A DNA stretch of 64,000 nucleotides from Steromphala cineraria (taxonomy: Eukaryota > Mollusca > Gastropoda > Trochida > Trochidae): contig OU744723.1 of NCBI GenBank assembly GCA_916613615.1, forward strand, positions 29,216,296-29,280,295, in the 5' to 3' direction. The notes under the pieces were generated by a model that made no database searches, was not told where the DNA came from, and worked only from the letters and a program-made list of their open reading frames with translations. Positions 56,001 through 64,000 of this stretch are shown one piece after another; the first letter of the stretch is position 1; each line of letters opens with the position of its first letter. The position numbers and the translations under genes were made by a program.

Positions 56001-57520
56001 CTTGTTGAGTTGTACAATAACTCTCAACATCTCCAAAATATATGTTCAGGAATCAGGATATAATTCACCTAAACATCATTTCCTCTGACTGCAAATCTGA
56101 AAAAAACAAAAAAAAAACACATAAGTTTTACTGAAGAATATTTAATATTAACCATCAATTTCATCTCCATTTTTTCAGATTTGTTTTGTTTTTTGTTGTT
56201 GAAAAATTAAAACAATTGAGTAAATTTATTTTGAGTGAGTCAGACTAAAATATTTTCTTTAGAAATTATTGTTGAAGATAGTATACACAACTTGCTGCAG
56301 GCTTCACTAGTAGTTTAACACTGAGACTATAGGTTTTTTTTAAATGCTTTAAAATTCTTGAAAATCAAGTCTAGATCTTAGCTGTAATCTCAATATATAC
56401 CCTAGCTGAGGCTGATCTCACATTTGTTTAAATTATCAAAATAAACGTAAATGAGTAATAAGTTTGAATTATTTTTATATTCATGGCTGAATGTTAGTCT
56501 ATTTTCACCTCAAAAGTTATTTAGCAAGTATAGGCCTATAATTTGAAAGTTGCCTACCTGAAAAGTGCTGTGCTAGCTGCCACATAAGAAGTGTTGACTG
56601 TTGATCGAGGTAATTCCGGGCTGCACATGCAGTCACAGGGGCGGATTTCCCTATTTCAAGTTGTTATGATTACCGCACCGCAGTAAGAAAAACAACATGG
56701 TCAGCTGACTGTCGTCGTCGCGCTGCCTTTGCATTCACGATGGTTGGCAAAATATTTTGTTGCATATTTTTGATTTTTCAATGAAACGAAGAAAACTTCG
56801 CTTTGATTTTTCAATGAAACGAAGAAAACTTCGCTGAAGTCTTTCATCCTTTTCAGATTTTCTTCTTTTTTGCTTCGACTTTGGCAACTTTAAGCGACAG
56901 ATTTCGCATTTTACCGGCTGCTTGACTGATTGACACCGATCAGCTGATGACAGCATGGCTTGTTTTTCAACGCTACCGTACATCGCTTTCTTGTCGTTAA
57001 TGTGAAGTAATCTTTTTATTTCAGACTTAAATAAACAAAGTGGACCTTTCAAAATCTAAATTATCTTACAACTTACATAAATAATAGTTATCAGTATGCT
57101 TTTTATACGAGTTTGTAAATTTCAGCATTGTCGCAAATTTCTCATCGTATCGATGTGCGATGCGCACGGTTCTGCGCAGTAACAACGTTTTGATGCGTAG
57201 GGTATGTCCTTAAGCTCTTCGAATAGCTGTGTTTTACTATCAGGAGTGATATTGAAGAAGTGACTCATAGCGTTGGAATATAAATGTAGGAAAGATTTCC
57301 CTAACGTTTTTACCATAGTCGCGCCCAGCCTGCGTTCATATTTCTCATATTCTGCTATTATTTCTTCATCGGTCATACCGCTTATAATATCCGTAGAAAT
57401 CTTTTTATCCACAAATTTCCCACCACCCAAGACAGCATTTGTTAGTTTGTTTCTCTTATCTTCAATCATTTCTTGGGGATATATAGAGGGCATCTCCCCC
57501 ATGATTTCGCTTATTTCCAT
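52991..57520 (-). pseudogene. Viral gene split by a piggyBac-like element
   Basis: The N-terminal part (57520-57214, about 103 codons) is acidic and helical, with MTDEEIIAEYEKYERRLG and MVKTLGKSFLHLYSNAMS. The C-terminal part (53192-52991, about 67 codons) has DPFIDIATNKKICDFYSKWG and MYLAPITMMITTAKHLDF. The two are separated by 4.0 kb flanked by TTAA. Counting one TTAA, the reading frame is continuous, giving a protein of about 170 residues. No other lesion is visible. Its function is unknown; the middle hydrophobic segment suggests membrane contact. The open frames reading into the insert on either side are artefacts of the junctions. Confidence 0.75.
53197..57209. mobile_element. piggyBac-like element, 4,013 bp, TTAA-flanked
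   Basis: TTAA at 53193-53196 and 57210-57213 brackets ends GGACATACCCTAC and GTAGGGTATGTCC, a perfect 13-base inverted repeat. TTAA duplication is the signature of piggyBac. The interior has no transposase that I can recognise: it is AT-rich, with two 'gggggtcaccgt' boxes (53295, 53651), a 40-base tandem duplication (about 55444-55520) and a 33-base tandem duplication (about 56769-56834). Frames at 53657-53906, 53993-54247 and 56735-57052 show no motif. It is probably nonautonomous or has replaced cargo. Confidence 0.85.
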
Positions 57521-57540
57521 TTTTAATATTATGAGACAAA

Positions 57541-58110
57541 TGCTTAAAGATGCTGTATCATACTTGCAAGCGGTTCAGGGTGAAACTTAGCTATTGAGAA
57601 ATGAAATACATCACTTTGTAGAAAAATCTTTCGTCGAAATTTTGATATCATATTTAGATTGTTTAATCAACAATAACATACTTATTTCGACGCTTCAAGC
57701 ACAGTGCCCCTCTTAGAAAGGGCATGTCATTTTGTGAACCCGCTTTCGGTGACGTAATCATTATGCTTGTAGGATTTACACCATGTCTCAACTACCGTAA
57801 TTGCGTTCGATGGGTATCGACTTTGACAGCAACGAATACCTAATTCGGAGAAAAAGAATATAAAATCTAGTTGAGCGCGACAAAGACGGTTTTCAAGCGT
57901 ACATTTAGAAACCGGAAGTTGTGAAATGGCCACACTTGATTCGCCCTTATGTCGACTGCCGTTTCGGTATTATTTGGTAAATTATCTCCTATTTGATGAA
58001 TTTTGGTCCGATTTTCTCAAGGTTGGTCGCTAAATTTTTCTAAAAATACAACGTATACATTACAAATACTTTAAAAATCATTGCACTATGATATAGCATC
58101 TTTAAAGCAA
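57541..58110. mobile_element. Possible 570-bp MITE-like insert
   Basis: TGCTTAAAGATGCTGTATCA at 57541 has an inverse partner TGATATAGCATCTTTAAAGCA near 58089-58109, with two differences, so about 22-base inverted ends flank a spacer without viral genes. The frame at 57727-57933 is unsupported. Alternatively the inverted pair is a duplicated viral promoter, because each arm carries TCTTTAA. Confidence 0.45.
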
Positions 58111-58111
58111 T

Positions 58112-58165
58112 AATGCCCACAAAACCTAAACATAATATTATACCCACAAAACCTAAACATATCAG
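58112..58165 (+). repeat. Two-unit tandem CCCACAAAACCTAAACAT
   Basis: The 18-base phrase CCCACAAAACCTAAACAT occurs twice, 27 bases apart, upstream of the ATPase gene. It may simply be a local duplication. Confidence 0.7.
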
Positions 58166-58197
58166 TAATAATACGAGTTCCACAATGATCCACATTT

Positions 58198-58206
58198 ATC
58201 TTTAAG
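58198..58206 (+). promoter_or_regulatory. TCTTTAAG motif upstream of packaging ATPase
   Basis: ATCTTTAAG lies 26 bases before the ATPase ATG at 58232, followed by an A/T stretch with TAATAATAAAAGG. Similar motifs precede other genes of this element: revcomp 53069-53078 before 53046, revcomp 52319-52329 before 52297 and revcomp 57543-57550 before 57520. Possibly a viral late-type promoter. Confidence 0.4.
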
Positions 58207-58231
58207 AATTAATGTTTTAATAATAAAAGGA

Positions 58232-58849
58232 ATGTCCTCTCCAAGACCAGAAATGCTACCTAAAGATCCGCATTGCGCTATCATTTGCGGAAAGACTGGA
58301 TGTGGAAAAACTAAATTTGTGTTAGACCTTATAGAAACGTATTATTACGAAAATTTTGAACACATTATTATTATTTGTCCAACCATTAATGATAACGAAA
58401 CTTATAAGTCTAAATTGTGGGTAAATGATGACCCAAATGTATATAAAATTATTCCGGGGGAACGACTTAACGATTGTTTGAAATATTTTCAAGAGAAATT
58501 CAAGAATGAGCCTACCTTGTTCATAATCGATGACTGCAGCGCTGAAAGGGACTCAACTCGAAAGAAAGCCGAATTATCTAAGCTAGCATTCTCGGGCAGG
58601 CATACTAAACATAGCGTTTGGATTCTTTCCCAGAAATATAATTCTATACTCACAGATTTCAGAGAGCAAATTCGCTGGATTTGCTTATTTAAGTGTAAGG
58701 ATAAAGATAATTTTGACGATTGTTTACGAGAGAACTACGTTATTGAAAGTAAATCCGAAATAGAAAAGGTAAGAAAACGGCTGAACGTGAAATACTCCAA
58801 ACTGATTCTATGCACTGACACACCACCATGGTATAAAGTGCTAGATTAG
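58232..58849 (+). CDS. DNA packaging ATPase (A32/FtsK-HerA type)
   Basis: 205 codons, intact. Walker A CGKTGCGKTKFVLDL lies at residues 19-33 and Walker B TLFIIDDCSAE at about 94-104. A sensor-like segment SVWILSQKYNSIL follows, then FREQIRWICLFKCKDKDNF and VRKRLNVKYSKLILC. The length and motif order fit the A32-like genome packaging ATPases of Polintons, adintoviruses and virophages, which pump the DNA into preformed capsids. It is the only enzyme in this part of the element. It lies alone on the plus strand, convergent with the capsid gene, with a short tandem repeat between. Confidence 0.85.
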   Translation: MSSPRPEMLPKDPHCAIICGKTGCGKTKFVLDLIETYYYENFEHIIIICPTINDNETYKSKLWVNDDPNVYKIIPGERLNDCLKYFQEKFKNEPTLFIIDDCSAERDSTRKKAELSKLAFSGRHTKHSVWILSQKYNSILTDFREQIRWICLFKCKDKDNFDDCLRENYVIESKSEIEKVRKRLNVKYSKLILCTDTPPWYKVLD

Positions 58850-58925
58850 CTCGATTTTGCTAAAGTTTGCTCGGATTTTGCTAAAGTTTGCTCGGATTTT
58901 GCTAAAGTTTGCTAAAGTTTTTTCA
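58850..58925. repeat. 22-base tandem repeat between convergent viral genes
   Basis: Three and a half copies of a unit reading GCTCGGATTTTGCTAAAGTTT lie between the ATPase stop and the capsid stop. They may act in transcript 3' end formation for both genes or as a recombination spot. No coding potential. Confidence 0.8.
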
Positions 58926-58980
58926 AACACAATTGCGTTTGAAATCGATTAAAATTATTATTAACTAAAATTATTTTTAA

Positions 58981-60307
58981 CTAATAAATAGCCGATTCAA
59001 ATCTACCATTATTGATAATCAATTTAGCATCCATAATGACGTACACGTAAGCATTTATTGACCCAGTTGTCTCTGCTTTTTTAGTTATCGCTATCGTCAT
59101 TCCTTCACTACCATTCTCAATTCGTCTACCAGAACCGTGTAATTCATCGTCATCGATTGTCCTAAGATCGAGCCATAGAGCGTGCTTGTCGGTTAAAAAC
59201 TTACCAATAGTCATATCAGTTAGACAAAGATCTTTCATCACCATATTCGTTAATGGGTTGCGTTTTATGCTGGGAAACTTCTTAATTTCATCCCATAAGT
59301 TATATTTACGCATATCTTGACTATACAACTGGTTTGGTACTCCTTCAATAGTCATTTGCACGTTATTAATTTTAAGATTGTAAAACGATTCGGTTATTCT
59401 ATCAAACCCCGGGGTGGGCTCTTTAAATAACATCAAAACTCCTTTCATAGACTTGGCCGGTACATTGATATTAATATTCCACGTCGTGTCGCTTTTATTC
59501 AAAGGTATCATACGATGTCGAAGTATACGATCGTAGTGTATTGGAATGGAACTATTATACATTTAATGGATTTCGCTTGCTAATATCGACTCCTTGACTT
59601 TATCAAATTCCAAAGCGATATTCTTTATTTCGTACTTCGTATTTGGTGCTCCTATAATTATATTCTTATAATCATTAAATGTCAGCTCATATTCTAATCT
59701 ATCCCCCAAATGCAGCTTGATAGAAAGGCATGTGAGTCTCTAACAATTCAAAATCTAGAGGAATATAAAAACGAATTCCTAGGTTATCTGCTATGGCTTT
59801 GTCTTCGATAATATTAGCATTACCGAGTGCAGATCCCACTCTTAACTTGGTGACATTTCGAAGTATACTTGTGTCAATACCTTGGTAATGTAAACTGCCT
59901 CTTTCTCGTGTAGTTCTCCAAAGATCTACGTAAGTGTAATATATATCGCTATCATCTATAGACAATACTTCATTACTACTTATCTTAACTGTTGTTTTCT
60001 TCACAATGGCACGACCAATATTCTGTACAATGCTGCTGTTCTCATCTTTATCGTCATCCGATGTGAGGACTAAATCAAAAGCCAATCTGACCGTACCCGG
60101 GACTATGACATCGTGACTTCCGAGATTAGGAAAGCAAACTAATAGTTGTTCGTTCTGATCAATAGTACTCGGATTGTTACCTACCCGAACGCTAGATCTT
60201 TCTCCTTTTATACCAAAGGCCTCTCTAAAATTACGCGATGGATTGAGTTTCTGACCGTACCTAGACATTTTATTAATACATATTTTTATGTTTAAAGGAA
60301 AAAACAT
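58981..60307 (-). pseudogene. Major capsid protein (double jelly-roll), two small lesions
   Basis: The N-terminal half (60307-59699, with a probable real start at the internal Met near 60268) has QNEQLLVCFPNLGSHDVIVPG, NIGRAIVKKTTVKISSNEVL and DDSDIYYTYVDLW. The C-terminal half (59562-58981) has ILRHRMIPLNKSDTTWN and PAKSMKGVLMLF. These blocks match the hexon-like capsid protein of Polinton-like and adintovirus-like elements. The halves are separated by a one-base length change in a run of five G near 59706 and by a TAA near 59565. The 40-odd codons between are otherwise open and protein-like. Nothing else is missing, so inactivation is recent, or one lesion is an assembly error. Confidence 0.85.
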
Positions 60308-60318
60308 ATATTTATAAA

Positions 60319-61552
60319 ATGGACAACCCTAGTCATTTTGAGGAAGAAGGAGCTGTTGGTGGGCGTGATGATGAATCTTATGAAATGGACAATCTCGATA
60401 CGAGTATTCTTTCTGACAGTTCAATCCCAGGACAGGGATTATCGGCTAATGTGACTAGTATACGAGATGAACTAGTAGTAGAAGATCAAAGAACAAGAGT
60501 GCTTAAGGATGCGGTGAATGATTTTTATAAAGAACTGGATACACCTGAAGGTGGTAGAGATTATTCTAAGTTTTTGATAGATAAAGAAGGAAAGCTTAGA
60601 CTTAAAAGTCACCCAACCGTAGATATAGTTAACAAAAAAACAGGCAAACCTCTCGCTTTTAGCACCCTAAAACAGAAACTAGGGGTAAAGGTTATTCGTG
60701 AAGAATTAGGGTTTTTAGATTATAGAACTCCGAGACCAAAACTTACGGAAAGGACTCGAGGAGAACTTCAGAGCTCGAGGATACAGTTGAGTGAAGCAGA
60801 AACTTCCTTCAGCGAACAACCAAAACAAGCCACTAATGAAGCTATTAATTCAATAGACAAAGCCATACAAACTATAAATGATCCACCTTTAAATACTGAG
60901 GGATTAGAACATCGTATAAGAGAATTGAGGGGACTCGATCGGGCTATGAAAACTCAAAGAGGGGAACTAATTAATAACTTATCTAGACTAACACAACTGG
61001 ATAGACATCTCGAACATGAAAAAACTAAATTAACTGAAGCGGAAGGCCAAAGACAAACCGAACTCGTCGAAGGAAGAATAAGGGATTTGGAACTCAAAGG
61101 TCAGCTAGGTTAGAAGCTGCATCGGTAAATAAACGAGCCCTACGTTCACAAATTCAACGTATAAAACAGACAAAGATGAATCGTTAGGCGAGCGCCTTAA
61201 GACATTATTCCGAGAACAGGGCATAACAATAGCTTCTATTATAACGGCGATAGGATTTATAATTTCAACATTGGCTCTCTCCGTAACAGGAGCAGGTGGG
61301 CCTGTGCCCCCTAATAATATTAATAAAAACCCCAACAAAATTAAGGAGTGGTTACAATATATAGGTAAAGCATTATCTAAATTAGCGGGGAAGGCTGCAG
61401 CGGCTTTACCGGGAATAATAGGAAGTATTTTATCTTGGCTTTTAACCTTCTTGTCTAAAACAGCGACTTGGTTAAGTCTAAATATATGGGCAATAATGGT
61501 AGCTATCGGGGGTATAATAATCGTTTTCGTAAAAACTAGAATCGCCGAATAA
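60319..61552 (+). pseudogene. Large coiled-coil protein with C-terminal membrane region
   Basis: The first frame (60319-61113, 264 codons) has an acidic N-terminus and a central domain with GRDYSKFLIDKEGKLRL and KVIREELGFLDYRTPRP. A long coiled coil follows (about residues 150-260). Two frameshifts, near 61100 and 61175, lead to ESLGERLKTLFREQGITIAS and IITAIGFIISTLALS. The last frame contains LSKLAGKAAAALPGIIGSI, LSWLLTFL and a final helix AIMVAIGGIIIVFV (to 61552). Proteins ending in this AALPGIIGS block recur in Polinton-like elements, as far as I recall. They may be membrane-interacting minor capsid components; the role is not established. It is transcribed divergently from the capsid gene 12 bases away. 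Confidence 0.65.
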
Positions 61553-61796
61553 TGACTAACCCAACTGCTATCCCTCCGAGTATAATTAAAGTTTTAGTAT
61601 AAACATGCGTTTTAATATAAACATGCCTTTGATGAAGGCCTGAATTGTTTGCATGCTGTTGATGAATACTCGGGGTTGCAATAGTATCTATAGTTGGAGT
61701 GTTATTTATTTCAACATTCGTACCCAAACTTCTACCAGCACTCGCGATAATAACTTTATTATTATCACCTTTCGCTCGGCCTACCTTAAGTTTCAT
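61536..61796 (-). CDS. Small protein with C-terminal membrane helix
   Basis: 86 codons, intact. The N-terminus is basic and polar (KLKVGRAKGDNN), the middle Thr/Asn/His-rich, and the end is a single membrane helix TLIILGGIAVGLVIIRRF. Its ATG overlaps the TGA of the upstream gene by four bases (ATGA), a sign of coupled translation or compact viral gene packing. Its 3' end overlaps the convergent gene end at 61552 by 17 bases. Function unknown. Confidence 0.6.
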   Translation of the reverse strand: MKLKVGRAKGDNNKVIIASAGRSLGTNVEINNTPTIDTIATPSIHQQHANNSGLHQRHVYIKTHVYTKTLIILGGIAVGLVIIRRF

Positions 61797-62911
61797 ATCG
61801 CCATATATAAACCATAGCCGATAACATAATCTACCTTAGAACTGGCATATTGTAATACGTCTTGATATCTTTTTATAGAATTGGGAATGTCTACTGGTCT
61901 AGCAATGGCGTCTTCTATATTTGCGATGAACTGTTTCTCGGCATCGAATTTGCTTCCATCGGTCACGATATTAGTTCTAGTTTGCGCTTGAGCGCCTAGT
62001 AAAGCCCAGACATACGTTCTAATAGAATCGTTCAATCTTTGAACACCTGGTTTAGTGAACCCACACGATGTATCCAAAACAAAGGATTGCCAATGCTCGT
62101 GAATTTGTTGAAATTTTACAACTTGACGTTTATCGGGATACACGTATTCGCGTTTAATATGCTTACTTAATCCTCCGTACTTCATGGCGTACGCATCCCT
62201 TATATTATATTTTGATTTAGGTTTGGGTTGGGGTGAAAAGGACCATTTAGAAGGTGAGTAAACATCAGAAACTTGTGAGGTATGATTAGGATCGTTATCA
62301 AAACCTTCGCTGTGTACAAATATGTATCCCATTCCATTATTATTTCCCCGCGTACGCCAATCGGTAGTAGTTGAGACATTAAATTTGTTACAGATACGTT
62401 CGTAAACTCTGACATTGTACGGGTTATTATTGGCTTTCCACGCTTTATCTTGAGGTAAGGGAACCTCTATCACGCTTAAAAAATGCCTAATTTGATAATA
62501 TATGTGAAATAAAAATATTGCCTTCGTTAGCCCTCTTTTCGAAGAGAGATGATCTTTATAAGATACCCCACACCCTGTAGTAGCACACCACACAGCGAAA
62601 TGAAGTTGGTTTAGCCAACATTGCATGGGTTTATTTTTCCAATTTTCTATTTCGCCTTCGTTAGAAATAATAACATAATAATTTTCGAATATATCGGTAA
62701 ATTTTACCGCGAAATTAGAACCCTTAGCATCTACCCATATAGATTGTTTTATTAGGTTTATGTCTTTTTTAGGTACGGTAAATTCGGGTTTATAATGAGG
62801 ATGATGAGAAAGAAACTTATAACTACGTTGAATTACTTCACTTTTATTATAGGAATCGTATACGTCGTCAGCTTTATAACTTGCCTTATCGTTATACTTG
62901 TAGGCTGCCAT
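61793..62911 (-). CDS. Conserved 372-residue viral protein of unknown function
   Basis: Intact frame from ATG at 62911 to TGA at 61793. Notable blocks: VIQRSYKFLSHHPHYKPEF, IKQSIWVDAKGSNFAVKFTD, MQCWLNQLHFAVWCATTGCG, ALPQD-like VPLPQDKAWKANNN, TDWRTRGNNNGMG, FVLDTSCGFTKPGVQRLNDS, RTYVWALLGAQAQTRTNIV. I recall near-identical block patterns in unannotated genes of Polinton-like elements in cnidarians and molluscs. No membrane segment or catalytic motif is evident. It may be a capsid-associated or assembly protein. It shares a 39-base intergenic region with the divergent gene at 62951. Confidence 0.75.
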   Translation of the reverse strand: MAAYKYNDKASYKADDVYDSYNKSEVIQRSYKFLSHHPHYKPEFTVPKKDINLIKQSIWVDAKGSNFAVKFTDIFENYYVIISNEGEIENWKNKPMQCWLNQLHFAVWCATTGCGVSYKDHLSSKRGLTKAIFLFHIYYQIRHFLSVIEVPLPQDKAWKANNNPYNVRVYERICNKFNVSTTTDWRTRGNNNGMGYIFVHSEGFDNDPNHTSQVSDVYSPSKWSFSPQPKPKSKYNIRDAYAMKYGGLSKHIKREYVYPDKRQVVKFQQIHEHWQSFVLDTSCGFTKPGVQRLNDSIRTYVWALLGAQAQTRTNIVTDGSKFDAEKQFIANIEDAIARPVDIPNSIKRYQDVLQYASSKVDYVIGYGLYMAI

Positions 62912-62950
62912 TTTTTTATTATTTAAAAGTTTATTCCTTAAATAATAAAA

Positions 62951-63619
62951 TGAAGCCAGAGTTATATTTAACTATATCCAATTTTGAGAATGGACAATCC
63001 TTCGAACTTACATGAGCTATAGATAACACTAATGGAGAGATGCGAGTAGGATTATGCGAAATTTTATACTATCCTAATTGGTATAACATAAGCGAAGATA
63101 AGTTTAATAATAAGTTTACGAAGGGAGAAACAACTATAACTATTCCGGATGGTTATTATAATGTTTGTATGCTAAACGATTACTTTAAAGAGCATGGTTG
63201 TAAAGTATCCAAAAATATGGCTAATGGAAAACTAACGATAGAAAAGATTGGAACTGAGGAAATTACCTTATCAACTTCATTATCTAAAACTTTCGGGTTT
63301 GATTCTTCGATAAATATTATGGGCATTCATAGCGCAAACTCTTTACCTAAATTGACACCATACAAAGAACTTTGCGTTCATTTAGACTGTATTAGCACTA
63401 GCGATAATATTTTCTGAGAAAAACCTTCGTCCATATTGAGAATTATTCCGATGGGGAAATGAAATTTTAAACAGCGGAAAATACGTTTCATTTACTAATC
63501 TTCAGTATAAAAGACTTAAGCTCGGGCAAATACCTAACTTGACAGTCTCAATATTAGACACAGAAAACCGAATAATGAATTTAGGTTATATGACTTTAAC
63601 ATTGCATGTCTTGGGTTGA
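62951..63619 (+). pseudogene. Virion-type protein (WxVGL class), with stops and a frameshift
   Basis: From ATG at 62951 the frame reads ELYLTISNFENGQSFELT, then TGA (63013-63015), then MRVGLCEILYYPNWYNIS, TITIPDGYYNVCMLNDYF and SKTFGFDSS. A TGA at 63415-63417 is followed by SSILRIIPMGK. After a further stop and a frameshift near 63460 comes YKRLKLGQIPNLTVSILD and GYMTLTLHVLG, to the stop at 63617-63619. The early strand, then V-G-L-x-E-I-x-Y-P, parallels the protein at 1547-1909 of the older Polinton. About 220 codons in total. Three lesions in one gene make it the most damaged gene of this element. Confidence 0.6.
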
Positions 63620-63682
63620 ATAACCTAATTTCTTAAGTGGAATAAATGAAGTTAAGAGAATAAATAATTAATAATATAGTTG

Positions 63683-64000
63683 ATGGATTCAAACGAATTG
63701 CGCCAAACAATTGAAAGATGCTTGAATACGGGGTTGTCCGACCTGGGTGATATCGAGGGATTTGACACCCCAGGCGAGGCGAGTAAAACGTATGCACTTC
63801 AGTTAACTGATCTTGGAGTTTACAAACGAAAAGAAATTGATAAAGGAATTTCTATAAACCCTCCTAGTTCGAAGAGGGAACTGTCTAAATGCTCTATTAT
63901 ATATGCAGATGGAGAATATAAACTGGCTGAAAAAAATAGCGGAGAAAAACTTAGTGAATTAGAAGATGTTACAATAACAGATACAGAACAGTATCCTGGT
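63683..64000 (+). CDS. Hypothetical ORF, partial at window end
   Basis: An open frame from ATG at 63683 runs to the last base (106 codons so far). It starts SNELRQTIERCLNTGLSD and continues GFDTPGEASKTYALQLTDLG. It later has Lys/Ser-rich segments and SIIYADGEYKLAEK. It is acidic overall, without a membrane segment. The start lies 64 bases after the previous gene's stop, on the same strand, and TTAAGAG lies about 30 bases upstream. It could be a tail, fibre or receptor-type structural protein, but nothing diagnostic is visible. Confidence 0.55.
   Translation, partial: MDSNELRQTIERCLNTGLSDLGDIEGFDTPGEASKTYALQLTDLGVYKRKEIDKGISINPPSSKRELSKCSIIYADGEYKLAEKNSGEKLSELEDVTITDTEQYPG

Larger units (their letters stand above)
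51597..64000. mobile_element. Polinton-like / adintovirus-like provirus, open at right edge
   Basis: The region is a compact set of viral-type genes on both strands: zinc protein, four small membrane-type proteins (one split), packaging ATPase, capsid protein, a large coiled-coil plus membrane protein, a small membrane protein, a 372-residue conserved protein, a WxVGL-type protein and an acidic partial ORF. Intergenic gaps are short except where later insertions sit (53197-57209 and 57541-58110). Lesions are few compared with the Polinton at 0.3-9.2 kb, so insertion is comparatively recent. Neither polymerase nor integrase is visible in the window. The left end is not defined. Confidence 0.8.

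Noticed and set aside
56735..57052. 105-codon minus frame with repeated SFLRFIEKSK inside the piggyBac-like insert
   Set aside because: The repeat reflects a 33-base tandem duplication. No transposase or other motif; coding is not supported.
57727..57933. 68-codon minus frame between viral genes
   Set aside because: No motif, and it lies inside a possible MITE-like insert.

Overview
This window looks like a stretch of animal nuclear genome, most likely from a bivalve or other mollusc. It has AT-rich noncoding DNA, spliceosomal introns, tRNA-derived SINEs, LINE 3' ends, a DIRS retrotransposon, Ty3/Gypsy remnants, MITEs and virus-like Polinton (Maverick) elements. There is no bacterial-type operon, rRNA or CRISPR array. 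The mollusc assignment is an inference from repeat style and was not tested. The only support for an ordinary host gene is a pair of phase-matched exons with a polyA signal at 37.86-38.91 kb.

Layout. (1) 0.34-9.2 kb, minus strand: a decayed Polinton, read from 9.2 kb down to 0.3 kb. It holds a protein-primed family B DNA polymerase with two clean introns, a poly-Q ORF, a short pre-integrase ORF, a chromodomain integrase, a short 'WxVG' protein and the major capsid protein. A roughly 1 kb minisatellite has landed in the polymerase. (2) 10.0-11.9 kb: an acidic ORF, dispersed repeats and a MITE whose insertion site can be compared with a related empty site at 25.5 kb. (3) 12.0-14.1 kb, plus strand: a second polymerase-plus-integrase relic of a different polB lineage. 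(4) 14-20 kb: noncoding DNA with a LINE tail, a repeat full of AGGTCA half-sites and a SINE. (5) 20.1-24.5 kb: a piggyBac transposase fragment, then a 5' portion of a Ty3/Gypsy element (LTR, primer site, gag, pol) cut off inside the integrase. (6) 24.5-42 kb: mostly noncoding, with several MITEs, two copies of a hairpin-ended repeat, LINE fragments and the host exons. (7) 42.06-46.22 kb: a DIRS element with inverted terminal repeats and internal complementary region. (8) 46.27-50.31 kb: a second Gypsy element, minus strand, with 3' LTR, polypurine tract and an extra zinc-finger-like ORF between pol and the LTR.

(9) 51.6-64.0 kb, continuing past the window: the most interesting region, a fairly young Polinton-like or adintovirus-like provirus. 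It has an A32-type packaging ATPase, a capsid protein broken by two small lesions, a 372-residue intact conserved protein, several small membrane proteins, a tandem CxH/CxxC zinc protein resembling a TFIIB ribbon, and a capsid-associated-type protein. One of its genes is split by a 4.0 kb piggyBac-like element lying exactly between two TTAA copies, and the viral reading frame is continuous if one TTAA is counted. Several genes carry a TTTAAG-type motif 20-30 bases before the start codon. Polymerase and integrase are not seen here and may lie beyond the right edge.

The window therefore records at least three independent polB/capsid-type elements plus retroelements nested in one another. Most coding remnants are pseudogenes. 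Family names rest on recognised motifs and remembered family features, not on database searches.
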